Below, piece by piece: positions 1-9,100 of a DNA stretch of 30,151 nt. The notes beneath the pieces are model-generated. The model was not told the DNA's origin, ran no database searches, and saw only the letters and a program-made list of their open reading frames with translations. Each line of letters begins with the position of its first letter. Positions within the stretch are counted from its first letter, which is position 1. This DNA is from Alphaproteobacteria bacterium (GTDB lineage Bacteria; Pseudomonadota; Alphaproteobacteria; UBA6615): contig JABDJY010000066.1 in the NCBI GenBank assembly GCA_013003285.1, forward strand, positions 1 through 30,151, read 5' to 3'. The translations under genes were made by a program, and so were the position numbers.

Positions 1-2
1 AC

Positions 3-185
3 CATGAATGGTATTGGTTCCCGCAGCAGACCTCGACCGAGGTCTCGATGCTCAAATGCTACGATTCGGTCACCGACGGTTCGGTCTCGCGTTGGTCGTT
101 CCACTCCGCCTGCGTCGACCCGACCGCGCCTGCCGACGCGCCGCACCGCCGCAACGCCGTGGTGCGATCCTATGTGTTCTTTTAG
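3..185 (+). CDS. C-terminal fragment of a CmcJ/NvfI-family oxidoreductase
   Basis: An open frame runs from the left edge to a TAG stop and gives 60 residues with no start codon inside the window, so the gene is cut by the window edge. The translation contains the run FPQQTSTEVSMLKCYDS, then DGSVSRWSFHSAC, and ends in AVVRSYVFF. This is the pattern of the C-terminus of CmcJ/NvfI-type proteins, a putative iron/2-oxoglutarate-dependent oxygenase group related to GA4 desaturase: a 'xE..xxKxYDS..DG..R...H' block, a DP..P linker and a closing VR...F strand. The substrate cannot be read from this fragment. It lies upstream of, and in the same direction as, a small cytochrome c, with about 200 bases between them, so shared transcription is possible but not shown. 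The family call is by recognition of the C-terminal pattern only. Confidence 0.72.
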   Translation, partial: HEWYWFPQQTSTEVSMLKCYDSVTDGSVSRWSFHSACVDPTAPADAPHRRNAVVRSYVFF

Positions 186-391
186 GAAAGCCGGCTAAAG
201 CGACCCGCGGCGGCCCCCCACTATAATCGGCGGGCAAACCAATTTTCGGCGGTTAAGAGCCAAATCTGCCGTGATACCCGGTAGGTGATGGCGGCAATTG
301 TTGACCCTTTTCGGACGCGGGACTGTCTATTATGAATGACGCCTGCCCAGACGGCTGAGGTCAGGGATAAGACCGCGCAGAGGAGAGACAG

Positions 392-784
392 CTGAAATAT
401 ATTCTTGCAATATTTGCGATATCCTTCGCCCTGACATCCGGTACGACTGCGGGCCACGCCGAAGGTAACGTCACCGCTGGCAAAGATACCTTTGATGCAA
501 ACTGCGAGGGATGCCACTCGGTCGAAAAAGGCGGGCCCGATAAAATCGGCCCCAATCTATTTGGCCTGATCGGCGCTACCGCGGGACGACGGGCCCTCAG
601 TTTCGAAGGCCGCCATTCGACGGAGATGAAGGAGTCAGGTGTCATCTGGAACGCAGAAACGCTCGACCAGTTTCTGGAAAGCCCTGCGAAGTTGATCTCC
701 TTCACCAAAATGCCATTCCCCGGATTCTCAAAAAAGACCGACCGGGATAACGTGATCGCCTATCTTAAATCGGCCACCCGATAG
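392..784 (+). CDS. small periplasmic class I cytochrome c with a CTG start
   Basis: The 130-residue product is a monohaem cytochrome c of the c2/c550 type. An N-terminal hydrophobic stretch (about residues 3-20, cleavage near GHA-EG) sends it to the periplasm. The haem motif CEGCH lies at residues 38-42, followed by a GPNLFGLIG segment, and the axial methionine is M107 in TKMPFPG. The protein ends in VIAYLKSATR, the usual C-terminal helix. No ATG, GTG or TTG fits: an in-frame TAA at 368-370 closes the frame upstream, and the only codon that gives a full signal peptide is CTG at 392. An AGGAGA sequence at 381-386 sits five bases before it. It is probably a soluble electron carrier. The nearest gene to the right encodes a second cytochrome c in the opposite, convergent direction. 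The start is inferred; the haem protein itself is clear. Confidence 0.88.
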   Translation: MKYILAIFAISFALTSGTTAGHAEGNVTAGKDTFDANCEGCHSVEKGGPDKIGPNLFGLIGATAGRRALSFEGRHSTEMKESGVIWNAETLDQFLESPAKLISFTKMPFPGFSKKTDRDNVIAYLKSATR

Positions 785-913
785 CAGCCATCGACGATTT
801 CACGTCCGGAATCGGCTGTAAAGCCGCCGTAAATAGGCGTGGGCCATCACGGCGGGAATTGACCCATTGGCGACCTTCATCGAGAGGATAGTGAGGCGAC
901 AGCACTGACATTT

Positions 914-1456
914 TTACTGTGCGATGCCGCGCAGTTCGTCGCGCATTAGGTCCAGGCGATTGTAGGTCTCCTCGTTAGACACCCAATCCTTAATCAAATC
1001 CGGGATGTCCCGCTGGCTGAATTTGGACTGTTCTTCCTTGTTGGCCACGAAAGCGGCGAGGTGCGCCAGGTCTTCGCCGCCGAGGTCGATCTGGTAGCCT
1101 ATTTCCATCTCCTGAAGAAGCACCATGGTCGCCGCACCGCGCCACATGCGGGCGGCGAAGTCGAACACGTCGACGTAAGGCATGGATTTATCTGCGTCCA
1201 GTGATGGCCCGGCCCTGCCGCCAACACCATTTATGGTGTGGCAGATGACGCAGCCCTTGCCGACGAAAAGTTGGCGGCCGCGGACTGCATCGACGAACGG
1301 TAGAGTGATTCTCTGTGTCTGTGGTGTCTCTTGTTTGTCGTCCTGGGCGCTGCTTTCGCTCGTGCTGGCGACTATGAACAGCGACAGTGCGGCGACGAGG
1401 GATGCAAGGCATAGCTGCCGGCGGCGGAAAAATTCATAGAAAAAATGCAACGTCAT
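914..1456 (-). CDS. monohaem cytochrome c, exported
   Basis: The 180-residue protein has a signal peptide or N-terminal anchor (about residues 14-37, ending SSAQ) and one haem motif, CVICH, at residues 69-73. After the haem come INGVGGRAGPSLDA and a segment FDFAARMWRGA that is typical of an alphaproteobacterial group of small c-type cytochromes. M92 (in KSMPY) and M104 are candidate sixth ligands. The C-terminal third is helical and charged, with no second haem motif. It should carry electrons in the periplasm, but its partner is not visible. It converges on the CTG-started cytochrome at 392-784, with about 130 bases between the two stops. The start chosen gives the full signal peptide and is preceded by a GAGGG sequence. 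Confidence 0.85.
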   Translation of the reverse strand: MTLHFFYEFFRRRQLCLASLVAALSLFIVASTSESSAQDDKQETPQTQRITLPFVDAVRGRQLFVGKGCVICHTINGVGGRAGPSLDADKSMPYVDVFDFAARMWRGAATMVLLQEMEIGYQIDLGGEDLAHLAAFVANKEEQSKFSQRDIPDLIKDWVSNEETYNRLDLMRDELRGIAQ

Positions 1457-2030
1457 GGCAAGGCGGCCCTCTAATATAGAGTCTAGGCGTTGACTACAGA
1501 TCAGTTACCGTCGCTCCGACCTAATCCATATAGCCGTCGGTTACGCATGATACTGTAGCCATCGTGGTGTGCGCCAGCGATCTCAGGCTCGACCGACGCG
1601 GTAACGCTGGCTGGCTGTCCGCGCAGTTTGGCGCAGGCGGCAAAGCTGAGGCAGGTTACGGCCTTTATCCGTTACATCTACCACCAAGAAGCCGCGCATC
1701 AAAAATTGCAGGATGTCTGGTTTTAATGCAGCGGACGGCCCTATCCACACTCATCGCGATGTTCCGATCCGCACCGGTTATGGCTCGACTGCCAGTTATA
1801 TATTAGCTTTTTCTGAAAGGATGGAATTGGCTATTTCCGGTCGTGATCACCATTGCCAACCTACGGCGGCTTTTGGGTGCAATGTAGTCGTGGTCCCTTG
1901 GGGGAAATATCAACGCAGCGACGGCATTTCGAACTGTTCCAAATTTAGCCACGGATAGAACTGTTTGCGGCGTTGGAGGTGCCGCTGAAGGCGTTCTTGT
2001 CGCACTTCCACCCCACACCACACCGCCCCT
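1457..2030. other. gene-poor stretch with no supported gene
   Basis: I see no recognisable gene in these roughly 570 bases. Several short open frames exist, but none has a convincing start, ribosome binding site or familiar protein pattern. The most coding-like piece is a startless frame at 1559-1726, whose last 20 residues are helical and end LQDVWF; it could be the tail of a decayed gene. The right edge leads into a CtrA-type box and the fliO-fliP operon. Confidence 0.5.
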
Positions 2031-2045
2031 TTAACCTTTCCTTAA
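2031..2045. promoter_or_regulatory. CtrA-type box before the fliO-fliP operon
   Basis: The sequence TTAACCTTTCCTTAA is an exact TTAA-N7-TTAA, the consensus of the alphaproteobacterial cell-cycle regulator CtrA. It ends 51 bases before the ATG of the FlhB-like gene, a sensible distance for an activator site at an early flagellar promoter. In Caulobacter many class II flagellar operons are controlled this way. Binding is inferred from sequence only. Confidence 0.62.
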
Positions 2046-2096
2046 GCATAATCAGTCAGGGTCGATGGTGCGTGGCAGAAGGCCGCGCGCAATGGA

Positions 2097-2444
2097 ATGG
2101 ACCCGTTCGTGCCAGACGAACCCGATAACGAGACCAACACCCCGCAACGCCAAGCCGCGATTGCCATCAAGGGCACCGATGCCGACCATGTCGGCGCGCC
2201 GCGGGGCGATGCTGCGCCGCGCATCGTCGCCAAGGGCCATGGCGAAGTTGCCGAACAGATTCTCCAATTGGCCTTCGCCACCGGTGTGAAAGTGCGCGAA
2301 GACGCCGACCTCGCCGAAATTCTCGAAGCCATCGAAATCGACACCGAGGTGCCGCTGCACGCGCTCGCCGCGGTCGCAGAAATTCTTAGCTACGTCTACC
2401 GCGCCAACGACATTTCGGCCGGCCGGACACCAACCAACCCATAG
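2097..2444 (+). CDS. orphan FlhB C-terminal (export switch) domain protein
   Basis: The 115-residue protein has the fold pattern of the cytoplasmic domain of FlhB/YscU, the substrate-specificity switch of flagellar export, but lacks the four membrane helices. The segment AAIAIKG followed by APRIVAKGHGEVAEQI matches the strand and helix after the self-cleavage site in FlhB, and the helix ending VAEILSYVYRAN matches the end of the domain. The NPTH cleavage motif is absent: the equivalent place reads TPQRQA, so it should not self-cleave. Such proteins (FhlB/YlqH type) occur beside full FlhB genes and can partly replace the FlhB C-terminus in some bacteria. It is the first gene of an operon with a small acidic protein, fliO and fliP, which supports a role at the export gate. 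Its exact role here is inferred. Confidence 0.85.
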   Translation: MDPFVPDEPDNETNTPQRQAAIAIKGTDADHVGAPRGDAAPRIVAKGHGEVAEQILQLAFATGVKVREDADLAEILEAIEIDTEVPLHALAAVAEILSYVYRANDISAGRTPTNP

Positions 2445-2457
2445 CGGAGGCTATGAC

Positions 2458-2835
2458 ATGGAAGACCTGAATTCAGTCCGCGAAAACCTCGACCAGGCGG
2501 TTGCGTCCCTCGACGATCTACGCGTCGCCATGCGCGAGGGCGATCCCGTCGATTTGGACGCGTTCAACCTCATGGTGGCAAAGACCTGCAGGGCGGCGGT
2601 CGAACTGCCCCAGGCCGATGCGCCCAAGGTGCGCCCACAGCTTGAACGGCTGCTCAGCGGCCTCAACGAAGTGAAGGCCGATATCGAGGCCGAGCAAAAC
2701 GAGATCAATGAGCGGCTGAGCGAGCTCGGCGGCGCAGAATCGGGTGCCGAAGACGGCGTTGCTGAAGGCGCAGAAGATGGCGCCATAAACGGCGCCATGA
2801 ACGGCATTGGGGCCAAGCTGCCGACGGACGACTAA
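2458..2835 (+). CDS. small acidic helical protein in the fliO-fliP operon
   Basis: I do not recognise this 125-residue protein. It begins 13 bases after the FlhB-like gene, with a GGAGG sequence before the ATG, so the two are co-transcribed. Residues 1-95 are predicted mostly helical and strongly acidic, including a likely coiled-coil part around VKADIEAEQNEINERLSEL. The C-terminal 30 residues are a low-complexity tail built from repeats of the type GAEDG/GAxNG. The size, charge and helical make-up resemble small flagellar export chaperones (FliT or FlgN class), and the operon position would fit, but there is no diagnostic motif. There is no signal peptide or membrane segment, so it is cytoplasmic. 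Confidence 0.75.
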   Translation: MEDLNSVRENLDQAVASLDDLRVAMREGDPVDLDAFNLMVAKTCRAAVELPQADAPKVRPQLERLLSGLNEVKADIEAEQNEINERLSELGGAESGAEDGVAEGAEDGAINGAMNGIGAKLPTDD

Positions 2836-2906
2836 CGCCATCGCTGATCGTTTCGTCTTTTTACCCCTCGTCTTTTGCCCACAATCTTGATTACCGGTTG
2901 AGCGTT

Positions 2907-3251
2907 ATGGACATCGTTAATATCGTGCGTTTTCTGCTGTCCTTCGTGGTCGTCATCGGCCTGTTGGGCGGCCTTGCCTGGGTTCTGCGCCGCTACGGCA
3001 CCGGTCGCATCACGACGGCCGGCGGCAAAGGACGGCTGGGCGTGGTCGAAGTCTCGATCGTCGATGCCAAGCGCCGGCTGGTGCTGATCAAGCGCGACGA
3101 TGTGGAGCATCTCCTCCTGCTCAGCCCGACGAACGAAATGATCGTCGAAACCGGCATTCATGCGAACGGTGACGGTAGCGGTTTCGCCGACCAGCTGGCG
3201 GCCGCGACAACCGCGACCGACCCCACCAACCGCAGCGAACCCAACCTATGA
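2907..3251 (+). CDS. fliO: flagellar export gate assembly protein FliO
   Basis: The 114-residue protein has one N-terminal membrane helix (about residues 5-27, FLLSFVVVIGLLGGLAWVL), then a basic loop and a small beta domain with LGVVEVSIVDAKRRLVLIKR and the closing strand HLLLLSP. This is the FliO layout: a single transmembrane segment and a cytoplasmic beta domain that helps assemble the FliP ring. FliO is poorly conserved, so position is the strongest support: its TGA stop overlaps the ATG of fliP by four bases. The ATG at 2907 is preferred because the hydrophobic segment starts soon after it; an in-frame TTG at 2898 would add three residues. The C-terminal 20 residues are rich in Ala and Thr and probably unstructured. 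Confidence 0.88.
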   Translation: MDIVNIVRFLLSFVVVIGLLGGLAWVLRRYGTGRITTAGGKGRLGVVEVSIVDAKRRLVLIKRDDVEHLLLLSPTNEMIVETGIHANGDGSGFADQLAAATTATDPTNRSEPNL

Positions 3252-4015
3252 AAACGGTCGCCGCCAACATCGCGCATCCCCTGATCCGGCTGGCGCTGCC
3301 CCTCGGCCTGGCACTGGCCGCCATGCTTATCCTGAGCGGATCGGCGGCGGCGCAGAACCTGTCGCTCGATTTCGGCGACGACACCACGGCGACGGCCCGC
3401 ATCGTTCAACTGGTCGCGCTGCTCACGGTTCTCAGCCTGGCGCCGTCGATCATCATCATGGTCACCAGCTTCACCCGCATCGTCGTGGTGCTGGCCTTTC
3501 TGCGTTCCGCTATCGGCACCCAGCAGACCCCGCCGAACACGGTGATCGTCAGCCTGGCGCTGTTCTTGACCGCCTTTGTCATGGCGCCCACCTTCGAGAC
3601 CGCCTTCCAGGAAGGCATTCAGCCCCTGATCGAAGAACAGATCACCCAGACCGAGGCCTTCGAGCGGTCGATGGCGCCGGTGAAAGTGTTCATGCTGACC
3701 CATGTGCGCGACCAGGATCTGCGCCTGTTCCTCGACCTGGCCGAAATCGACGCCATCGATGAGCCCGAGGCGACGCCGCTGCGCGCGCTGATCCCGGCCT
3801 TCATGATTTCCGAACTCCGGCGTGCTTTCGAAATCGGTTTTTTGCTGTTCATCCCCTTCGTCATCATCGACATGGTGGTCGCCTCGATCCTCATGTCGAT
3901 GGGTATGATGATGCTACCGCCGATCATGATCTCGCTGCCCTTCAAACTGATCTTCTTCGTACTGGTCGATGGCTGGTATCTGGTCGCCGGCAGCCTGGTG
4001 CAAAGCTTCGGCTGA
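3248..4015 (+). CDS. fliP: flagellar type III export gate protein FliP
   Basis: The 255-residue protein matches FliP along its whole length. It has a signal peptide (ends SAAAQ, about residue 36), the first membrane segment with SIIIMVTSFTRIVVVLAFL, the conserved block GTQQTPPNTV, a periplasmic loop with AFERSMAPVK, and the C-terminal pair of membrane helices with LIPAFMISELRRAFEIGF and DMVVASILMSMGMMMLPP. FliP forms the hexagonal core of the export channel with FliQ and FliR; neither of those genes is in the window. It overlaps fliO by ATGA, showing translational coupling. The gene after it is an unrelated sulfotransferase, so fliP appears to end this flagellar operon. Length and motifs are normal. 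Confidence 0.97.
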   Translation: MKTVAANIAHPLIRLALPLGLALAAMLILSGSAAAQNLSLDFGDDTTATARIVQLVALLTVLSLAPSIIIMVTSFTRIVVVLAFLRSAIGTQQTPPNTVIVSLALFLTAFVMAPTFETAFQEGIQPLIEEQITQTEAFERSMAPVKVFMLTHVRDQDLRLFLDLAEIDAIDEPEATPLRALIPAFMISELRRAFEIGFLLFIPFVIIDMVVASILMSMGMMMLPPIMISLPFKLIFFVLVDGWYLVAGSLVQSFG

Positions 4016-4094
4016 CAAAGCCGCCCCCCATCTCCGTCGAAAGTAGGGCCCACAATGCCCCGTTACCCCGGTACCGCTGGCCTGTAGACATGGT

Positions 4095-5681
4095 ATGAAC
4101 GAGACAAATTCACCATTTGTCAGGCGTCGTTCCATGCAATTCAGGCAATCCCCCCGCGTCGAACCCAATCCCAACCCCACCATGCCATTAGCCGCGATCG
4201 TCAGCTTCGCGACCGATGTGCCGTCACGCGCGATTATCCGCATATCGGGCGGCGGCCATAGCTGGTCGATCGAGAGCCAGGAGACGGCGACCGAACATAG
4301 CCATCCGGTCTTGGGGCTAACCGTAGGCACGGATTACGAGATCGCCGTCGACGCCATCGACGAGGCCGGCGCTGAAGTTTCCGGTGGCGCGGCGCTTACG
4401 TTCACCACCCCGCCCCTGCCCGACGATTTCCCGCCGCTCGAAATTCACCTCTGCGAACCGTCGGAACGTGAGCCGGCCATGATGGTGTTTCCGGTCGGCC
4501 ATCACCCGCTGGCAAAGGTGGAAAAGCACGCCAACTATCTGGTCGGCATCGACCGCAACGGCGACATTGTGTGGCACCGCGAAATGCCCGGCCAAGTGCA
4601 TGACGTGCAGCTGCTCAGCAACGGCAATTTGCTGTGGATGACCGGCAATTTCATCCTCAACGAAATCGATATGCTGGGCAATCAGATCGCCCGCTGGCAT
4701 CCGCAGCACCATAAGGACAATCCACCGCCCGACAGCATTGCCGTGGCCACCCAAAGTTTCCACCACAGCGTCGCCGAATTGCCGTCGGGCAATATCGCGG
4801 TGCTGAGCCACGAGACCCGCGACGTGGACGACTACCCAACCAGCGATACCGACCCCGACGCGCCAAAGGAAACCCGCCCGATCATCGGCGACACGATTGT
4901 CGAATTCACCCGCGCCGGCGCGGTGGTGAGCGAGATCAAGCTGTTCGACCTGCTCGACCCCTACCGTATCGGCTATGGCCTCAACGACCCGTTCTGGCAT
5001 ATGCGCGGCTATGAGGGCGGGGTCGATTGGGCCCATGCCAACGGCATCGCCTACGATGCCAGCGACGATTGCTATGTGATTTCGGTGCGTCACCAGGACG
5101 CGTTGATCAAGGTCGACCGCAAGACCGCCACGCTGAAATGGATCCTCGGCACCCACGCCAATTGGGGCGAGCGCTGGCAGGACCTGCTCCTGACACCCGG
5201 CAACGGGCTGGCCTGGCAATATCACCAGCACGATCCCTCGGTCACCCCGGACGGTAATTTCATGGTGTTCGACAATGGTAACAACCGCGCGGTGCCGTTC
5301 GATCTGCCGGTACCGCCAGCGAAAAACCGCAGCCGCGCCGTAGAATTCGCCGTCAATGCCGACGCCAAGACGGTCGAACAGGTCTGGTCCTACGGCGATG
5401 GCGAGGAGGCCAACCCGGTCTATTCAAACTTTGTCAGCGGCGCCTACCGCCTGCCCGAAACCGGAAATGTCTATGTGACCTTCGGCGGCGTGATTACCGC
5501 CCCCGATGGCACGCCGTCGGCCAATATGCGCGAGCATCTGGTCTCAGTGCGCATGGTCGAGGTGACCCACACGACACCACCGAAAAAGGTCTTCGAATTA
5601 ACGGTGAAGGATAACACCGAGTACCCGGTGAGCTTCATGGCGTTCCGCAGCGAGCGCGTGCCGGATCTGCGCCAGGGTTAA
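4095..5681 (+). CDS. arylsulfotransferase-family protein, cytosolic type
   Basis: The 528-residue protein has an N-terminal Ig/fibronectin-like strand domain (about residues 20-105) followed by a beta-propeller of the ASST family. Candidate catalytic residues are spaced as in PAPS-independent arylsulfotransferases: H223/H224 in FHHSVAELPSGNI, H314 in VDWAHANGI, R332 in SVRHQD, and H377/H379 in QYHQHDPSVTPDGN. Repeats of the type 'PSGN/PDGN' mark the propeller blades. The classical enzymes move sulfate from one phenol sulfate to another phenol and are periplasmic. Here I see no signal peptide: the N-terminus is polar, with RRR near residue 10, so it may act in the cytoplasm. An alternative start lies at M14 (4134). 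It follows fliP by 79 bases but has no known flagellar role. The substrate is unknown. Confidence 0.85.
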   Translation: MNETNSPFVRRRSMQFRQSPRVEPNPNPTMPLAAIVSFATDVPSRAIIRISGGGHSWSIESQETATEHSHPVLGLTVGTDYEIAVDAIDEAGAEVSGGAALTFTTPPLPDDFPPLEIHLCEPSEREPAMMVFPVGHHPLAKVEKHANYLVGIDRNGDIVWHREMPGQVHDVQLLSNGNLLWMTGNFILNEIDMLGNQIARWHPQHHKDNPPPDSIAVATQSFHHSVAELPSGNIAVLSHETRDVDDYPTSDTDPDAPKETRPIIGDTIVEFTRAGAVVSEIKLFDLLDPYRIGYGLNDPFWHMRGYEGGVDWAHANGIAYDASDDCYVISVRHQDALIKVDRKTATLKWILGTHANWGERWQDLLLTPGNGLAWQYHQHDPSVTPDGNFMVFDNGNNRAVPFDLPVPPAKNRSRAVEFAVNADAKTVEQVWSYGDGEEANPVYSNFVSGAYRLPETGNVYVTFGGVITAPDGTPSANMREHLVSVRMVEVTHTTPPKKVFELTVKDNTEYPVSFMAFRSERVPDLRQG

Positions 5682-5767
5682 AAAACCTTACATCGGCCTG
5701 GTAAAGGACGGGTATCGCAGAGGTTAGCGACGCCCGCCGTTTTCACCGGTGGTTTGTTTAGCGGCGA

Positions 5768-6034
5768 TTACCCCGCAAGCGCAGCGGCAAGTTGCTCGTC
5801 GTTTAGGACGGGAATAACTTCGAACGACATAAGATCGGTCCAGCCGCGGCACCATTTGGCCATCAGGATAGGGTCGTCGGCTTCGGAAATCGCGAAGCCG
5901 CGCCCACCGGCAACGTCATGCCAACGCGCCAACATATTAACCCCTTCGGGCGGCTGCCCACCGGTTTTCATGAACCGTTCGATGGTCGCGCCTGCGTTCT
6001 CGGGACTGAACGTCCAAACTGTCATAAAATGCAT
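5768..6034 (-). CDS. DUF3303 family small protein
   Basis: The 88-residue protein fits the DUF3303 family, small ferredoxin-like-fold proteins with a stress-response/dimeric barrel look. Recognisable parts are the first strand HFMTVWTFSPEN, then TGGQPPEGVNMLARWHDV, GGRGFAISEADDP, a tryptophan-rich helix ILMAKWCRGWTDLM, and the last strand FEVIPVLND. No catalytic role is known for the family. It stands alone on the minus strand between the sulfotransferase and the large TPR gene. A GGGGAG ribosome binding site lies just before the ATG. Confidence 0.88.
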   Translation of the reverse strand: MHFMTVWTFSPENAGATIERFMKTGGQPPEGVNMLARWHDVAGGRGFAISEADDPILMAKWCRGWTDLMSFEVIPVLNDEQLAAALAG

Positions 6035-6188
6035 TAGTAACTCCCCGTAATAGATTGTTATTTATGAACAACCATAGGCTGTAGACACGACAATGCGTCG
6101 CCCCTTAGCTTGCTCAAATCCGAAGGGGAGTGTACCCAAATACCGCGCCAAATCTAGAGGTGAAACCCGGTGATTTAGTCCCACGCGG

Positions 6189-9100
6189 TCAGTTCACGGT
6201 GCTGTCCTTGGCGGCGGTCTGGGACTGCGCCAACCGGGCCCGATAGCCTTCCATGAAAGCCTGGAAGTCGTCGGCGACGGAGACCCGCCGCAGCACGTCC
6301 TGGAAGTCGGCGGCGCCGGAATCGACCGACGCGATGACCTGGAAGTCGGCCCCGAAGGGCGTCGCCGCCATGGCGGACGAGAAGTTGCGGTGCAGGGTCG
6401 CCATACCCGGCAGATCGTTGCTCAGGGCTAGCGCCACGGCGCGGCTCAGCACGTAGCGGCTGCGCACATCATCCAGCGATTGTCCGCGCGCTGGCGGTTT
6501 GCCGGCGAGCCGACCAAACACCTCGGCGGCCTGCGCCCAATCGCGGGTCTGCCACATAATGTCGGCACGAATTTTATCCGCTGCCTCGCTTTGATCACCC
6601 TTTATCTCGGCCAGCGCCTTATCGAATGCACCGAGCTGGGTATAGGCGCGCGCCGAAATCATGCCGCGCTCCTTGGCCAACTCGCTGGAAATACCGTCGG
6701 AGTGGCTGTCGGCAATCGCCGCCAGCGCCTCGCCGGCATCGCGGTCGAGCAGGCGTACAACCGCCAGCCGAGCGCCGACACGCGCTCTGTCTTCACCCTT
6801 CAAACGAAACTCAACCTGGTGGGACAAAAGCTTGGCGGCCTGGGGCAACAGATCTACCGATACCAGGCGGTCAGCCAAACGGCGGATCATGGCATCGCCG
6901 TCGGTTCCCGCCGGGGCGAGTTCGCGAAAATCATTGAACAGGGCAATCGCCATGACCGGCGGCAGGGTTTCGATGGTGCCTTCATCGTAGAGCTGGGCGA
7001 AGGTAGCGCGCATAAAGTCGGCTATCGCCGGCGTCGTACGGTGATCGGCAAAATTGGTGACCAGACGTTTCAGGCTCTGCAGACCCTCGCGATACTGGCC
7101 CGATTCAATTTGCAACTCGCCGAGCCGACGCAACACGCGGAATTCAATGTCGTCGTCACGCCAGACATAACGCAACCGGTCGAGATCTTCGATCGCCTTT
7201 TCGGATGATATTTCACCCTCTTTCAGCAGCAACTCGGTCTTTTCCACCACCGCACGCGCCCGGCTGCGGCGGTCGCGCGCAGCGATAGCAGCATCGTATC
7301 CGGCCAGCGCGGTCTCGATTTCCCCATCGAGCACGGCAATATTGGCTTCCAGCACATGCTTATAAGCCAGATCGGTGCTGTTGAGATTGGCGCCCTCGGC
7401 GATCTCCAACCAAAACTCGCCGCCGCGCGCATCACTGTTGGCGAAGGCGGTCTCGGCGCCCAGGAAGGCAAACCGTTTGCGCAATCCATCGGGATAGCTT
7501 TGTACGAAACGATCCGACTGGCGTAACCCGAAGGTCGCCTCCTCGAAGTCACCGTTTTCCGCCGCCAAGGCGGCGCGCCATAATACGATTTCAGGCTCGC
7601 TATCCAGGTCGCGGTCGAGCAGATCTTCGCGGGCCTTATCGAAATCACCCATGATGTATTCGACACCGCCGCGCAACGCGCGGAAGGTCGCGAGCCGCGC
7701 CGTGTCTTCGGATTCAAGCGCTATCAGCTGTAGAATGCCGCGTGCGCGCGCGCCCATGCCTTGGGCGAAATAAAACCGTGCCAGCTCCATTCGCGCTGCG
7801 TTGCGCCTATCGGGAACGGCCTCTTCGACCAGCTTCAGAAGATGGCTCTGCGCCGTTGCATAGTCGCCAATGGCGCCGCGACGCCAAGTTTCAAAATCGT
7901 ACATGCGTTCGGCGGCGGCGTTTTTCGCCGTTGTGGCAAGGACCCTGCGGCGGGCTTGCGCGGTCGCCAAGCGCAACCCTCGGACTGAAGAGACCAGAAT
8001 TTTCTCAGCCCTTGGCTCGACCTTTAGACCATCGGCATAAGGAACCACCGCCACGCCTTGAACCGACGGCAGCAGGCGAAAATCACTAAACTGATGCGAT
8101 CGCGCCAGGCCATGCCCTCTTTCCGCTACGGTAACGACAAATATCTGATCGCCAACCTCCGGGTCGTTCAACGCCAATGCTGTCGAAGGCACCGTCGGCC
8201 CCAACGAGACATTGGCGTCACGGCCCGGATGGGCGGTTACTTTCAACGGCGTCTCGGGCCGCATCAACTGGGGCGCGATGACCACTTCCCAACGGTTACC
8301 TTCGCGCGCGACCGAAGCATTGAAACCGGCCGTCGTGGTAAGACGTATAACGGTGGCGCTGCCATGTTCCAGCTGCTCGGCAGCCTTAATAAACTCTACC
8401 GCCGCGGTAATCTCTGACGTGTCGACCCGGAACGGACGGTCGAACACCAGCCACAACCAGCCGCCCCGGCGAAAGGCCGCCATTGAGGTCGCTGTGCGAA
8501 AGGGGAATGCCAGGCCGACAACGTCGAGCTCGACTTTCACCGCCACGTCCAAATCGCGGGCATCGTCGGGCAATGCCGCCGGTTCGCTGGCAACCGGACG
8601 CAGGCGTTGCGGCACGAGTTGCACCGGGGCGCCGGTCGCCGGCGCCGATGCTACCGTTTGATCCTCTTGGCTATCGGCGGGTGCCGCGGTTTCGCCAGGC
8701 TTGGCGTCTTTCTGACCAATGATATCGACGACCACCTTACGACCATCGCGGAAATGACGGACCCGACCGCTGACGCTGAGATCGACCTTCGGCGTGCCGT
8801 CCGCACTGCGGGCGCTTTTAATGCCGCTGAGAAACGGAAACGCGGCGCTGGCAGTGTCCGGCAGGGCGAGGTCGCCCGCGCGGGCGAAAGTCAACGAGAC
8901 ATCATTGTCTTTCTGAGACAGATTATATTCGGTGCGCACCGGCCAGTCGAAGACCACCCTTGTATAGCCATTGCGTTTGGTAACGCGCACAGGCACCTGC
9001 GGGGATTTCTTCGCCGCCGTGCTCGCATCACCCGTCGGGCGCAAGTCGATGACGACCGAACCTTCATTGACGAAATGCTTTGCCGTCACCGGTTGCTTGA

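Noticed and set aside
301..333. TTGACC and TATTAT as a promoter for the CTG-started cytochrome
   Set aside because: The spacer is 21 bases, too long for a normal sigma-70 promoter.
1559..1726. Startless frame ending LQDVWF in the gene-poor stretch
   Set aside because: It looks somewhat protein-like near its end, but has no start codon or ribosome binding site and matches no family I know.
4009..4023. Hairpin CGGCT-GACAA-AGCCG at the end of fliP as a terminator
   Set aside because: The stem is only five pairs, overlaps the stop codon and has no T-run.
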